Shown here piece by piece: positions 1 through 8,503 of a DNA stretch of 13,563 bases (the first letter of the stretch is position 1; every line of letters begins with the position of its first letter). Position numbers and translations under genes: made by a program. The notes under the pieces are model-generated. The model was not told where the DNA came from. It was given only the letters and a program-made list of their open reading frames with translations, and ran no database searches. The DNA is from Hydnum rufescens UP504 (Eukaryota; Basidiomycota; Agaricomycetes; Cantharellales; Hydnaceae): positions 146,092 to 159,654 of the forward strand of contig MU128996.1 in the NCBI GenBank assembly GCA_014904985.1. Reading direction: 5' to 3'.

Positions 1-1257
1 GACCTACGCTCGATCTTTGGCCTGACCTCGCCGTTTGGTAACGTGTACGTTGGTGGGACCAAACGTCGGTAGAGGTTTGTGGTCACGACCTATCTGTGTT
101 TCCGGAAACAAGATTTAGTCCTTAGTATTGAGAAGGACAGTGCCTGTGAGTCCCTCCATTGCCTCTGTTACACGCTTTTGGAGCTGACTTTTTCTCTTTA
201 ATGAGCGTACAGATATTCAGGTCCGTCCTTTTGCAGGAACGAGAAATGCGCATGCGTAGGTTCACTCTTCTCCACACTCTCTGTCCTTCGTATTGATAAA
301 CCCTGAACCGTCGGAGGCGTTCCCCTAGTAGTCTAGCAAAGAAATCACCCGTCAATCCAAATCTCCAAGAACGAGAGCGGTGATTCTCTCCGTCCATGGG
401 AATGGTAATGATCTTTCATGCCCACGATGTCGATAAATGCGATTAGTCTCCCGCAAAGGAAGAATAAAAAGTAAACGCTGCTCGATTCCACTAGCGCTGC
501 AAGGTACACCGCATTATATGCATCCCCTTAGTGGTCCACCGGGAGGCGATTATTTAGTGGAGCACCGAAGCTCCATCCTAGTGCTTCATAGGGAGAACCC
601 GAAGAAAGACCATGCAGTGATATAGTAAAGGCGAGATCTTCAAGCTCTCCACGGGCCGTTTCCGTAGGCGCGTTGGCCGGGCTTCACAGTACACGAACTC
701 CCTGTCTCTGAAGGCCTCGCCCGAGTTATAGGGGCTGCAATAACTTGTGAGAGATGTATTGTTGCTCTCTTCATTTCTATTTTAAGTCGGCCATATCCGA
801 GTAGATGTGTTGTGGGAACGGATTAATATTTCCTGAGGTGAGTAGAGTGCATATTTTAATGGGCTACTTTCTCCTGTATACGGCATGTATTGTCCGCTGG
901 TGTTGTGATTCCTGGATCAACAGGAAAGATCATGATTCGACTTGAAACCTACCCCACAATGTAGTTAAGTGATTGGGGTTTGCTCTATCCTCTAGTCATT
1001 GCAGCCAATTGGCTAGATGGATCAACCTATTCCATGCGGGGAGAATAACAAACGCTTGACCTCACGCCTCACGCCTAAATTTGTGGGGAATGACGTTAGT
1101 TCGACTCCTAATGAGTCACCTTCACGCGGTCACAGCCACTCTTTCCTAATACGCTACAAGCCTCATCGGGGTTCCGAATCAGTAGTTTCTAAAAAAGAGA
1201 TTTTCTTATTGATGAACAATACAGTATTTCACTCTTAGGATCTAGTTACGCAGGAAA
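1..1257. other. Region without a supported gene
   Basis: I found no protein family, RNA gene or clean repeat here. Short open frames exist (for example 122-397 minus and 437-625 plus), but their translations show no domain, no consistent splice sites and no low-complexity pattern that would mark a gene. One short stretch, GGGCTTCACAGTA at 679-691, resembles the end of the transposon-like element at 1834-2230 and may be a remnant of a related element, but no inverted partner was seen. The stretch could be intergenic DNA or old, unrecognisable repeat sequence. Confidence 0.4.
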
Positions 1258-1449
1258 TCAATTCCAGGGCATGGATGCCGCTGATACGTAACGATCGTAA
1301 GACGTCGTAAGTACTGCAGTTTTGGGATTTACCTTTCCAATGCTCTCTCGAATGTCGGGCTGGAACGAAATCCGGCCGTTATCACCCATCACATAAGGCT
1401 GTGACAGGCTTCCGGGGGTGATAGTAGCTGCCACGGCGGCCAAAATCAA
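1258..1449 (-). pseudogene. Possible fragment of a fungal membrane-protein gene
   Basis: A 63-codon open frame on the minus strand begins with a hydrophobic stretch (ILAAVAATITPGSL) followed by a more polar segment. The pattern 'hydrophobic helix, TPxxL, then a polar lumenal stretch' recalls the start of the extracellular part of large families of uncharacterised multi-pass membrane proteins in Agaricomycetes. That resemblance is from memory and is weak. No flanking exon could be joined to it on either side, so it would be a remnant at best. It may equally be a chance open frame. Confidence 0.18.
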
Positions 1450-1833
1450 TGAATCTCTGAGCTGTCACGTGTCAGGACCCGGATGAAAATTCTTCAGGCA
1501 GCACTCGGGCGACGCTACTGGTCGGAACTGCTAAGTACGGCGAAATTGAAAAAAACGTGAGGGGCACGGCGATAGCAAGCGTGGATAACACGCGTCATGA
1601 ACCTGGGAAGGCATCATAGGGGGGAAGACTGGCGGTAAATTAATTTTTGTAGAGTTTTGATTCAATTTATGGTACGGGGAAATAAAATAAAGCCATGGCT
1701 GTGTGGCGAGCGCCGAGTTTGGGTAGAGAGCTGGGGAGAGATGCCCGCTGATTTTCAAAGACTGGGATTACAATTCAAATCGGGTGGATGTAGGGCAGAG
1801 AGTAACATACTGATCGAGGCACTGCTTTTCAAT
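1450..1833. other. Region without a supported gene, upstream of the MITE
   Basis: Nothing recognisable on either strand. Two overlapping open frames on opposite strands (1531-1758 minus and 1657-1860 plus) have no domain-like features, and the second runs into the transposon-like element. This is probably the distal upstream region of the HSPA12-like gene at 2336. Confidence 0.4.
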
Positions 1834-1834
1834 A

Positions 1835-1850
1835 GGGGGCTTCACGGTAG
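1835..1850 (+). repeat. Left terminal inverted repeat of the MITE
   Basis: GGGGGCTTCACGGTAG, preceded by TA. It pairs perfectly with 2214-2229. Confidence 0.9.
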
Positions 1851-2071
1851 AAAAAACTGAGACAAAACTGGCTTCAGTTTTGCTTGAGTTGTGATCCCTA
1901 GTTTTCCTTCAGTTTTGCTTTCTCAAAAGGGCCTTCACAGTAGGGAGCCCAGCACTGGCTTATGAGTAAGCTGAGCGGAGCGTGAATCATGCTTTGTCAT
2001 CATAAGCACAACCTGGCCGAAATGAACTATACAATTGGAGCGGAGTTTGAGAAAGGGAAAGGGTGCCTGAC

Positions 2072-2214
2072 CCAGTTTTGGTTTCAGTTTTGCTTCTCTT
2101 GGGCCTGTGGAGGCCCAAGACAAAACTGGCAGTTTTGCATCAGTTTTGCTAAGAATTTCCAGTTCTGCTCTAGTTTTGTTTTTCAGTTTTGTCTTAGTTT
2201 TGCTCCAGTTTTGC
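2072..2214 (+). repeat. Cluster of CAGTTTTGC-type short repeats in the MITE right arm
   Basis: About ten 9-bp units match CAGTTTTGC with one or two changes (CAGTTTTGG, CAGTTCTGC, TAGTTTTGT and others). They are separated by 2-15 bp of pyrimidine-rich spacer and interrupted by one inverted unit (CAAAACTGG) just after the 2098-2119 hairpin. The left arm (1851-1925) carries four more units. Spacing is irregular, so this is neither a microsatellite nor a CRISPR array. It is best read as subterminal binding-site repeats of a DNA transposon. Confidence 0.8.
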
Positions 2215-2229
2215 TACCGTGAAGCCCCC
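2214..2229 (-). repeat. Right terminal inverted repeat of the MITE
   Basis: CTACCGTGAAGCCCCC, followed by TA. It is the exact reverse complement of 1835-1850. Confidence 0.9.
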
Positions 2230-2260
2230 TAATGTGGGGGACCGCGATCTCTTCATGTAC

Positions 2261-2268
2261 TATTTAAA
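2261..2268 (+). promoter_or_regulatory. Possible TATA-like element of the HSPA12-like gene
   Basis: TATTTAAA lies about 68 bp before the ATG at 2336 and only 30 bp after the MITE. The surrounding sequence from about 2270 on (CATATTGAAAGTATAAG...) is recognisably conserved upstream of the broken paralogue (near 10320-10340 on the minus strand), so it belongs to the gene copy and not to the MITE. A role as core promoter is inferred from position and composition only. Confidence 0.3.
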
Positions 2269-2335
2269 CAGCAATGCATATTGAAAGTATAAGTAGCTCG
2301 AGAGATCACCCCCATTTCACGTCCCCTGCTACGAT

Positions 2336-5290
2336 ATGGGCTGCTCATGTTCATGTATCGACGGACCCTTCAATGACCGAGAACGTGTTGTTTCAATGCC
2401 GTTGGGATTGGAGAGGTATTCCCACCTAGCCCCGACGATCTTGATGAACATGCTCAATCCGCAGCGACCCCGTATCCATGATGCAGATTATGGAATGAGT
2501 GTTCACCGAGAGCTCAATGAAGCTGTTCTCGTTGAGGGATCCGTGAACACACCTGGTGCGTTGTACAGACACGATCACGAGCTTCCCAGATTTCGCTTAG
2601 TAATCATTGGATATGTTGCAGATCCCCACTTACCCACCGCCTCCATTACCCAGCCGGGTCTTTATACTTCATCGGATGTCTTCTCAGAGAACCCGCCATC
2701 TCGATACCTCAAGGCGTTCGTTTCCATCGACTTTGGCGCTGCATGCTCAGGTGTTTCGTATACGATCTCTAGTAATGGAGAAGTCCGCGAGATACTCGTA
2801 TGGCCGGGATCCAGCCGTTCCTTTTCCAAAATTCCTACATGCCTAGTGTATGATGCTCTAGGGGACGTCCGTGCTTGGGGTCTTGAGGCAACTGATATAA
2901 GTTTGAAGAAGGGCTGGGTACGGTGTGAATGGTAAGCTGTTTCTTGGTTCCTCTAATATGGGGCGAGGACACAAAGTTAAATTCAATCGATAGGTTCAAG
3001 TTGTGGCTAGATCTGAGCTCGGTACCAAGCACCTTCCTCGAATCCAGAGTCTTTCAGGTGGAGTTCCCCTCACATGTCCTTCAAACATTTTTATTCACCT
3101 CATTCTAGCCCCCCAAAAATATTATGGATGTGGTGGCAGATTATCTTTCTTGCATATGGACGGTGCGTGCAAATCATTCAAAAACTCTCTTCTTCCTAAC
3201 CCAATTACCATCCCCAGCATACGAAAAATCAGATTCATGGAGAAAATGGCCCGTGTTCATTAAGTGTGTTGTGTGTCCTCTTATTTTCGAGAGCTGAATT
3301 GTAATCATTCCCAGGCCATGCCGAGGTATACCTAAGTACGTTGCAATTATCGCATCCTTCACTTCACCTCTGACATAACCCTTGATTCCAGCTGTTCCCT
3401 CATCGTGGGATCTGCGCACATCTTTGCTTCTTCGGGAGGCTGCCATTAAAGCGTGGCTATAATCCACTTATCGATCATGTGCCTGCCTGATGCTTTCTGT
3501 ATGATAGAGGCGTAGTTGTTCAAGATTCTGAATTTGAAGACATTTATTGGCAGGAGCGGCTTCACATTATTCCGTACGATAGCTTGCTTGTTTTCCACCC
3601 TCAGATACACTGTTCATGCCCCACACGCTCGAATTCATAGAGAGACGGAGGTTTCCGTAATTCATTCCGTCCTTTCATCAACCTTCAAATTCCCGTGGGA
3701 CCAGAGCCTCACGATATGTGATGCTGGCGGTGCCACAGTCGTACGTTCTCGAGTGTCCGCCTCTGGCACATCCTTACGCAAAACCCTTCAGGACTTGGCT
3801 ACGTACAACGCCTTGCAAGTTTCGGAAGCCCCTAAAATCGTCGAGACTGCTCCACGCTCGGGCTCCTATTGCGGATCTTTGTTTTTAGATTTGCGTTTTC
3901 GCGAGCTCGTTCAGGCGCGTCTTGCTGCCCACCCAGTACATCTGGATGAAGCGAGCCTAGCACACTTTGTCCGCTCATTTTCGGGATTTGAGAAGTTGGC
4001 ATACAACGGGCTGAGGACGACGCAAAGCTGTTTCGATTCCCATGCCTTCATGTCGAGGATTTCACGTGAGCTATGTTGCCCTCCGTTGGTGTTCGCTCTT
4101 TAAGTGAATGCTGTTTAGATGATCCTGCCGTTGGGCTGGACCATGGCGAATTAGTCATCCCTGGGGACGTTCTCCGCCGCGAGATCTTTGATCCTGTTGT
4201 TGAACAAGTGAGTGCTCTTCCTTTCTCATTTGGAAACATCATCATACCAATATCCTTTTCTGTTCTATCCAGGTCCTTCATTCTATTGCGACACATGTGG
4301 AGGCTTCCAAAGTGCGCCTAGACATATTGCTTCTCGTCGGCGGCTTCTCTACGAATGAGTACCTATTTCGACGCATCACCGTTGGTCGCATTCCCTTCTG
4401 TCTCCGTTTCTCAGAGGGACCTACTCTTTTTTTTTAAGGAACAATTCGGCTCCAGTATTGTATCGATTATTCGTCCGGCCGATGTGTCCTGCCACGGCGG
4501 CCCCCGATTCGGTGTTGGCTCCCTCGTCTCCTCTGTGATCCACCCGCGGAATGTGTTCCTCCGCGTTGCGTTACCTGCTGAGCGGGAGGACAGAATGATG
4601 AGACCAATCTACATCACGAGTGTCGGAGTCTGTGAGCACAGGTAGGCCACGATGGTTCCCTATGTTCGACGCTTGGAGTTCTGAGCTGTGTTTGAATTTC
4701 TAGGGTTCAATACATAAGCAGGAGAGGAGCTAGTATCGTGAAAGGGAGTAGGAGCGAGCTCCGAGTGCGTAAACTTTGCACCTCGCGATATGGTATGCAT
4801 CTCTACGTTCATTGTGCACCACTCCTATCGAATGACTCTGCCCCACTCCTCTCAAATGTTCAGATCATGCCTTCGAACTGGTGCTTTACATTTCGAATGG
4901 CGAACACACAAGGCGGTACTTCGATCAAGAGGAAGGCGAGGAATTGTGCCGTTGTCGTGTTGACCTTGGGACATACCCGAGTTTCCGGGAGCAAGTGGAG
5001 GCCTCACCATTTGGGAATTTTTACGTCGGTAGGTGTGAATATCGTTGATGGGTTGTAATGATTAATGTGTACTTTCGGCATCTAGATTTCGTCCTCGGGT
5101 TTGAGATGAGTAGTGCCGGTAGGGTTATCATATGTTTCATCTCCTAAATGCTGGCGGAATTGATGTGGTTTTTAATTGTGATGTAGAGATTCGCTGTGTG
5201 CTCCTTTACAAGGGGGTGAAATGCGGAAGTGTCACCTGTCACCCTCGCAGCTCTTGTGCCCCTCGTCTCATTATACCTCCTTGGTGTTGA
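2336..5290 (+). CDS. HSPA12-like (Hsp70-superfamily) ATPase-domain protein, 17 exons
   Basis: Member of the fungal HSPA12-like branch of the Hsp70/actin superfamily: a nucleotide-binding domain without the usual Hsp70 substrate domain, presumed cytosolic. Exons giving one open frame of 686 codons plus stop: 2336-2931, 2994-3057, 3109-3162, 3218-3263, 3315-3335, 3392-3452, 3508-3573, 3605-3656, 3705-3740, 3792-4065, 4119-4207, 4273-4380, 4439-4641, 4704-4792, 4864-5028, 5086-5118, 5187-5290. Landmarks: phosphate-1-like IDFGAACSG (residues 131-139), then WPGS, KIPTCLVYD and WGLEA; LTVPSSWD and REAAIKAG; phosphate-2-like ICDAGGATVD (324-333); LFLDLRFREL; adenosine-type LLLVGGFS (472-479); RPAD; LPAEREDR; C-terminal SSAEIRCVLLYKG. 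The ATG has a purine at -3 and G at +4. Oddities: Thr-to-Ala changes in phosphate-1, a changed third Gly in phosphate-2, loss of the EPEA-type motif next to an improbable 31-nt intron (3574-3604), and a frame-shifted stretch near 4010-4065. Family assignment is firm. The gene may be a degenerate ATPase or an early pseudogene. Confidence 0.82.
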
Positions 5291-5315
5291 TCATAACTCT
5301 TGGATGGTAGATAGG
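5187..5315. repeat. Shared 3' end and spacer of the three HSPA12-like copies
   Basis: The last exon and following bases of this copy match, in reverse complement, the segments at about 8755-8855 and 12835-12957 that follow the two minus-strand copies. All three contain GTTGATCATAA, then TCTT or TTTT, then GATGG. The copy at 5187 and that at 8755 share GGATGGTAGATAGGG. After about 5315 the similarity stops, so this is the edge of the duplicated block on this side. Confidence 0.7.
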
Positions 5316-6179
5316 GATGTATTACCCACCTTGCGCTGGGAACCAGTGAGTGATATCACCGGGATTCTGCCGTTGAATGCAGAGAAGCAGGTCAATTGTT
5401 GGTTCAGTTAGAGGCTTTGGCGGTAAGGTCGCAGATGGCGATGTCCATTGGGATGTGCCAACCTTGCGGCGAACTAGAGTTCCATCATTCGACACACCTG
5501 TCTCGTGCCTAGCTCGCGTCACACGATTAAAAACATGATCATCGCAGATCTCAATCATTGGTCCCGAGTTTGACGTTGTCATTGCGTAAAGGGGCTTGAA
5601 GAATTCGACCTCAGGCTGTAAGGGGACGATGATGAAATCGTCCACCTTACGCCAGCCTCTTCTATCCCCAACGTCGGGAATTCATAACTGTTGGATCCCG
5701 AACCAAGAGAGTTGGTGAAGACTTGAATGATCAAATTCGTGAAACTGATCCGTGGTAAGGCACAGCCAAGATCCTAGCCTTTATTCCATTCTCCGGAGTT
5801 GGTCTATACTCTAAATACTCTGGGTTGCCTAACGGACGCCACACGTCATACCCAGGTCGAGGCACTCGTCATGAAGGCGAAGAAGTTATGAATCGACGTA
5901 TGGTTCCGCATTGCGAGGATAACGAAGAGCTGACTGCCGCTGCGTACTCGCTCCCACTGGTTCGACTTTGGGAGTTCTCCCACTCTTTTCTATAGTTACT
6001 CCCCCCCCCCCCCATCTGGACTCGGCCAACACAATATTTCTATTTGCCTACACGCCGACTGATAGAAAAATCTGGGCATTTTCGTGGCATTCGATATTCT
6101 CTCAACCGATGTAAACCCTATGTAGCATATAGACGAAATCGTGCGAATCCCCTCGATAGAGGACATTCACCGATGATAG
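5316..6179. other. Region without an assigned gene
   Basis: A 107-codon open frame on the minus strand (5645-5322) starts with MDDFIIVPLQ and ends just inside the region's edge. A plus-strand frame around 5880-5990 translates to plausible sequence (GEEVMNRRMVPHCEDNEEL). I recognise neither, and neither joins to neighbours by clear splice sites. A run of 13 C (6001-6013) interrupts the region. It may hold remnants of an older gene or a poorly conserved gene. Confidence 0.35.
6001..6013 (+). repeat. C13 homopolymer tract
   Basis: Thirteen consecutive C bases. Such tracts are unstable in replication and error-prone in sequencing, so the local frame should be treated with care. Confidence 0.95.
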
Positions 6180-6503
6180 AGATATTCATATAATGAAGTT
6201 GCGGATGTTATCCAAGTTGTCCAAAGTCTCGACATTGTGGCACTCTTTCGGCATATACTTGAGCGTACATTCCCGCCACTTTCCACTCGACCACAGGGAC
6301 CTCACCACGTTGAGCGACTCCCAGTATTCAGGGTGCCACCCCTCCCAATCGAGGGTGCCAGTGATCTTTACGGCTGCAAGCCCCTTACAGCAGAATGGTG
6401 TGTCACCGACAATCGCACAGCGAGAAAAGACAATATGGGAATCGAACTGTTTCCATATACCGAGGGCCCGAGGCGTGCCACTGCGAAGGGAATCTACCGC
6501 TGA
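6180..6503 (+). CDS. Unassigned open frame, possible gene fragment
   Basis: This frame is open from 6180 to the stop at 6501-6503 (about 107 codons). Its composition is protein-like, with segments such as NEVADVIQVVQSLDIVALF, a proline-rich middle and TAEWCVTDNRTARKDN. The same frame upstream is also nearly open (IVRIPSIEDIHR just before the stops at 6174-6179), which suggests an exon boundary or a nonsense change there. I do not recognise the family. Two other plus frames are open over the same stretch, which lowers confidence. It ends about 205 bp before the F-box start and could be the last exon of a decayed gene. Confidence 0.25.
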   Translation, partial: RYSYNEVADVIQVVQSLDIVALFRHILERTFPPLSTRPQGPHHVERLPVFRVPPLPIEGASDLYGCKPLTAEWCVTDNRTARKDNMGIELFPYTEGPRRATAKGIYR

Positions 6504-6618
6504 GAGTGTTATTTAGCATAGCTACTGACGCGCGGAGAAACCACCAACGCCAACTAACGCATCTGCCTTTGAAGCCCAGTCACTATTGACCGGAAGGAAA
6601 TTTCATCAATGGAATGCA

Positions 6619-6638
6619 GCGGAAGCAAAAGCTTCCGC
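6619..6638 (+). promoter_or_regulatory. Perfect hairpin upstream of the F-box gene
   Basis: GCGGAAGC (6619-6626) and GCTTCCGC (6631-6638) form an 8-bp stem with an AAAA loop. It lies 72 bp before the preferred F-box ATG at 6710, so it would be in the 5' leader. If translation started at the in-frame ATG at 6614 it would be coding. As a palindrome it could be a protein-binding site, or in RNA a leader structure. No function can be assigned. Confidence 0.4.
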
Positions 6639-6709
6639 TCCTCTGTCACTGGCTTTATATGAGGGCCGTCGTGGCGGGCCTCAACCGTGTATTTGCTCAG
6701 ACACCACCC

Positions 6710-8503
6710 ATGAGTGCTAGTCTCAGCCTTTTCACACTTCCTCTTGAGATACTCACTCGGATTTTCGGACTTCTCGAGGGACATCAGATTGCCAAATGCG
6801 GCGCGGTGAGTCGTCGCCCATTTTCCGTGCTCTTCATGCGGGAATTTTGAAGTCTTTGCAGGTATGCTCATACTTCAAGCATGTCATTGAAAGTTCTATC
6901 GTATTGCAGTACTTCATCAAACTGGACATGTTCGGTTACACTGATGGTTCCGGATCTCTTCGTGCACCTGCGGTCCCCGCGACGTGCCTAAATCGCCTTG
7001 AAAGGCACATTGACGCCTGGAACACTCTAGACTGGGTGGAATCTCACGTAGATGCCCCGCCTCTGCGTGAAGGCTTCCATGTACTCTGTCAAGGAATCTT
7101 TGCAACGTTCGATCACGAGAGGGTGTACTGCATCCAGCTTCCACATCTCACGCGAGGCATTCTGTGCCAGGGATGGACACTAAAAGACTTTTCATTCCCT
7201 GTCGATCAAATCGAAATCGATCCAAGCAATAATCTTCTTGTGGTGGTGTCCAGGTAAGTGTCTTTGCTGATTAGGAGTTATTCTTCTGTTAAACTTGCTT
7301 TCTACTTGTAGGATGGCTGTTGGCCTGGATCGTGGACGCGATTATGAAGTCACTCTCCATCTCCTCACACTTTCTGATAATAGTCCTCATCCAAGAGCTG
7401 CAAGTCACACACTTTTTTCAGTTCATATAGGCTCAGTGTACCCCATGGTCCGAGTCATGGGTCGTTTGCTCGGAGTCTCATTACATTTCCACCATGAGCT
7501 CAGATTGGAAATATGGGACTGGATGACTGGCCAAAAAATCACGGTGCGTATGCCGTTTCCTCCATTACCATTGGATATTTTTGATTATCCCCTGGCCCCA
7601 GATGTTGGACGTGGGAGATGTGCCTGCCTGGGGCCTCAACTGTTGTCCTTTCGAATTTTTAGATGCCACATCAGTTGTGGTTGTGCAAGGGCAAGGGGCC
7701 CTCGGAGTTTATGAGATCTGCACGGAAACCCCAGGAGCTCCACCTGTCTATACAGCATCGTTTTGCATGCCGCGTCCGGATCTTGCTGAAGGTGCTTTAA
7801 GTCTTTGGCGTCCCGGGGAATCATGTGTGCGTTTCTCGCACGGTATTGATTACAGGAACCTCTCGGAACGTTCCCCGTTCCCTTCTCCTTCCTTCCCATT
7901 GGCTGAGAACAATTCTTATCTTACCGTGAACTGGCGCGTCGATGACTTCCTACCGGCAGAAGATGTCGAATTCCTAGTTCCTCTATCTTCTCTTCATCGC
8001 ATGCCCATGTATGGAGATGCTTTGGAGATACCCTGGGAAGTCTGGTCAAAGGATGTCTATTTCCACGATGGCCATTACCAGATGAGTGGAGGGCGACTCA
8101 TACGCTGGACGTCTGACCGTGAATACTTTGCGAATTTCAACATGACCCTCTTCGACCTCAATCGGTCTAGAGCCGGTAGACTCGGCGTCACAAGTGCAGA
8201 TTCATGCACGGACTATACACAACTGTATAGTGAGATAGAAATGGGACGCCCCCCTCCTGCTCCTCTCGCCTCTCGATCTTTCAAGTGGAGGGCACGCCTT
8301 GACTACCAAATTTGCGGCGATGAGCATGTGATATTTTGGGCAGTATGTCGTATGTTCGTTCCTCATTATTGAACTCTCGTATTAATCTCCTTAAACTCAA
8401 GTCTCATTATCCTGTGACTCGTGTGAGGGTGGACGCGGATGGCAATGAACAAGTGTACGAGGATCAAGTGGATGATAAATTGATCATATTAAGCATGGTG
8501 TAA
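6710..8503 (+). CDS. F-box protein, intact, five exons
   Basis: Exons 6710-6805, 6862-7253, 7312-7543, 7602-8342 and 8402-8503 join through four GT-AG introns of 56-59 nt into one frame of 520 codons plus stop. The N-terminus carries a classical F-box: LPLEILTRIFGLL (about residues 10-22), then KCGAVCSYFKHVIESSIVLQ, with the intron inside the F-box after KCGA. The rest has no named repeat. It contains a beta-propeller-like middle (HLLTLSDNSPHP, then LEIWDWMTG) typical of uncharacterised Agaricomycete F-box proteins of similar length. The F-box is expected to bind Skp1 in an SCF ubiquitin ligase; the C-terminal half would recognise a substrate, which is unknown. I chose ATG 6710 because it sits directly before the F-box; in-frame ATGs at 6614 and 6659 would add 32 or 17 residues, and 6614 has a better context. 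It converges on the broken HSPA12-like copy, with about 280 bp between stops. A frameshifted copy lies at 11440-12600. Confidence 0.87.

Larger units (their letters stand above)
1834..2230. mobile_element. MITE-like element with 17-bp perfect TIRs and CAGTTTTGC repeats
   Basis: The element begins AGGGGGCTTCACGGTAG (1834-1850) and ends with the exact reverse complement (2214-2230). The flanks fit either a TA duplication (TA at 1833-1834 and 2230-2231, the Tc1/mariner habit) or a 3-bp AAT duplication (1831-1833 and 2231-2233). No transposase is encoded, so it would depend on an enzyme supplied elsewhere. Both arms are packed with about 14 imperfect CAGTTTTGC or CAAAACTGG units, mainly one orientation in the right arm. 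An internal hairpin has an 8-bp stem (CTTGGGCC 2098-2105, GGCCCAAG 2112-2119). A TIR-like sequence, AGGGCCTTCACAGTAG, occurs inside at 1928-1943. Subterminal repeats of this kind usually bind a transposase. The element ends about 105 bp before the HSPA12-like start codon, so it probably sits within that gene's promoter region. Confidence 0.88.

Noticed and set aside
1011..1108. tRNA-like signals: TGGCTAGATGG (A-box-like) and AGTTCGACTCC (B-box-like)
   Set aside because: They are about 87 bp apart, the T-arm does not pair, and no acceptor stem closes the structure.
1851..2214. Possible CRISPR-like array of CAGTTTTGC units
   Set aside because: Units are only 9 bp, spacing is irregular, orientation is mixed, and they lie within an element bounded by inverted repeats.
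1989..2222. Open frame rich in FQFC-type residues inside the MITE
   Set aside because: It is simply the translation of the CAGTTTTGC repeats, with no start context, domain or splice support.
3460..3462. TAA directly after REAAIKAWL in the HSPA12-like gene, taken at first as a nonsense mutation
   Set aside because: Splicing 3453-3507 (GTGGCT...ATAG) joins AAAGC to AGGCGTAGTT and gives IKAGVVVQDSEFEDIYW, which fits the family, so the TAA is intronic.
3174..3467. Minus-strand 97-codon frame
   Set aside because: It lies antisense to exons 3-6 of the HSPA12-like gene, whose splice model and family motifs account for the region.
5322..5645. Minus-strand frame starting VDDF...EVEFFKPL, resembling VDDFLPAEDVEFLVPL of the F-box protein
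   Set aside because: The match covers only about 20 residues with gaps, and the following sequence does not align, so it is not evidence for an F-box remnant.
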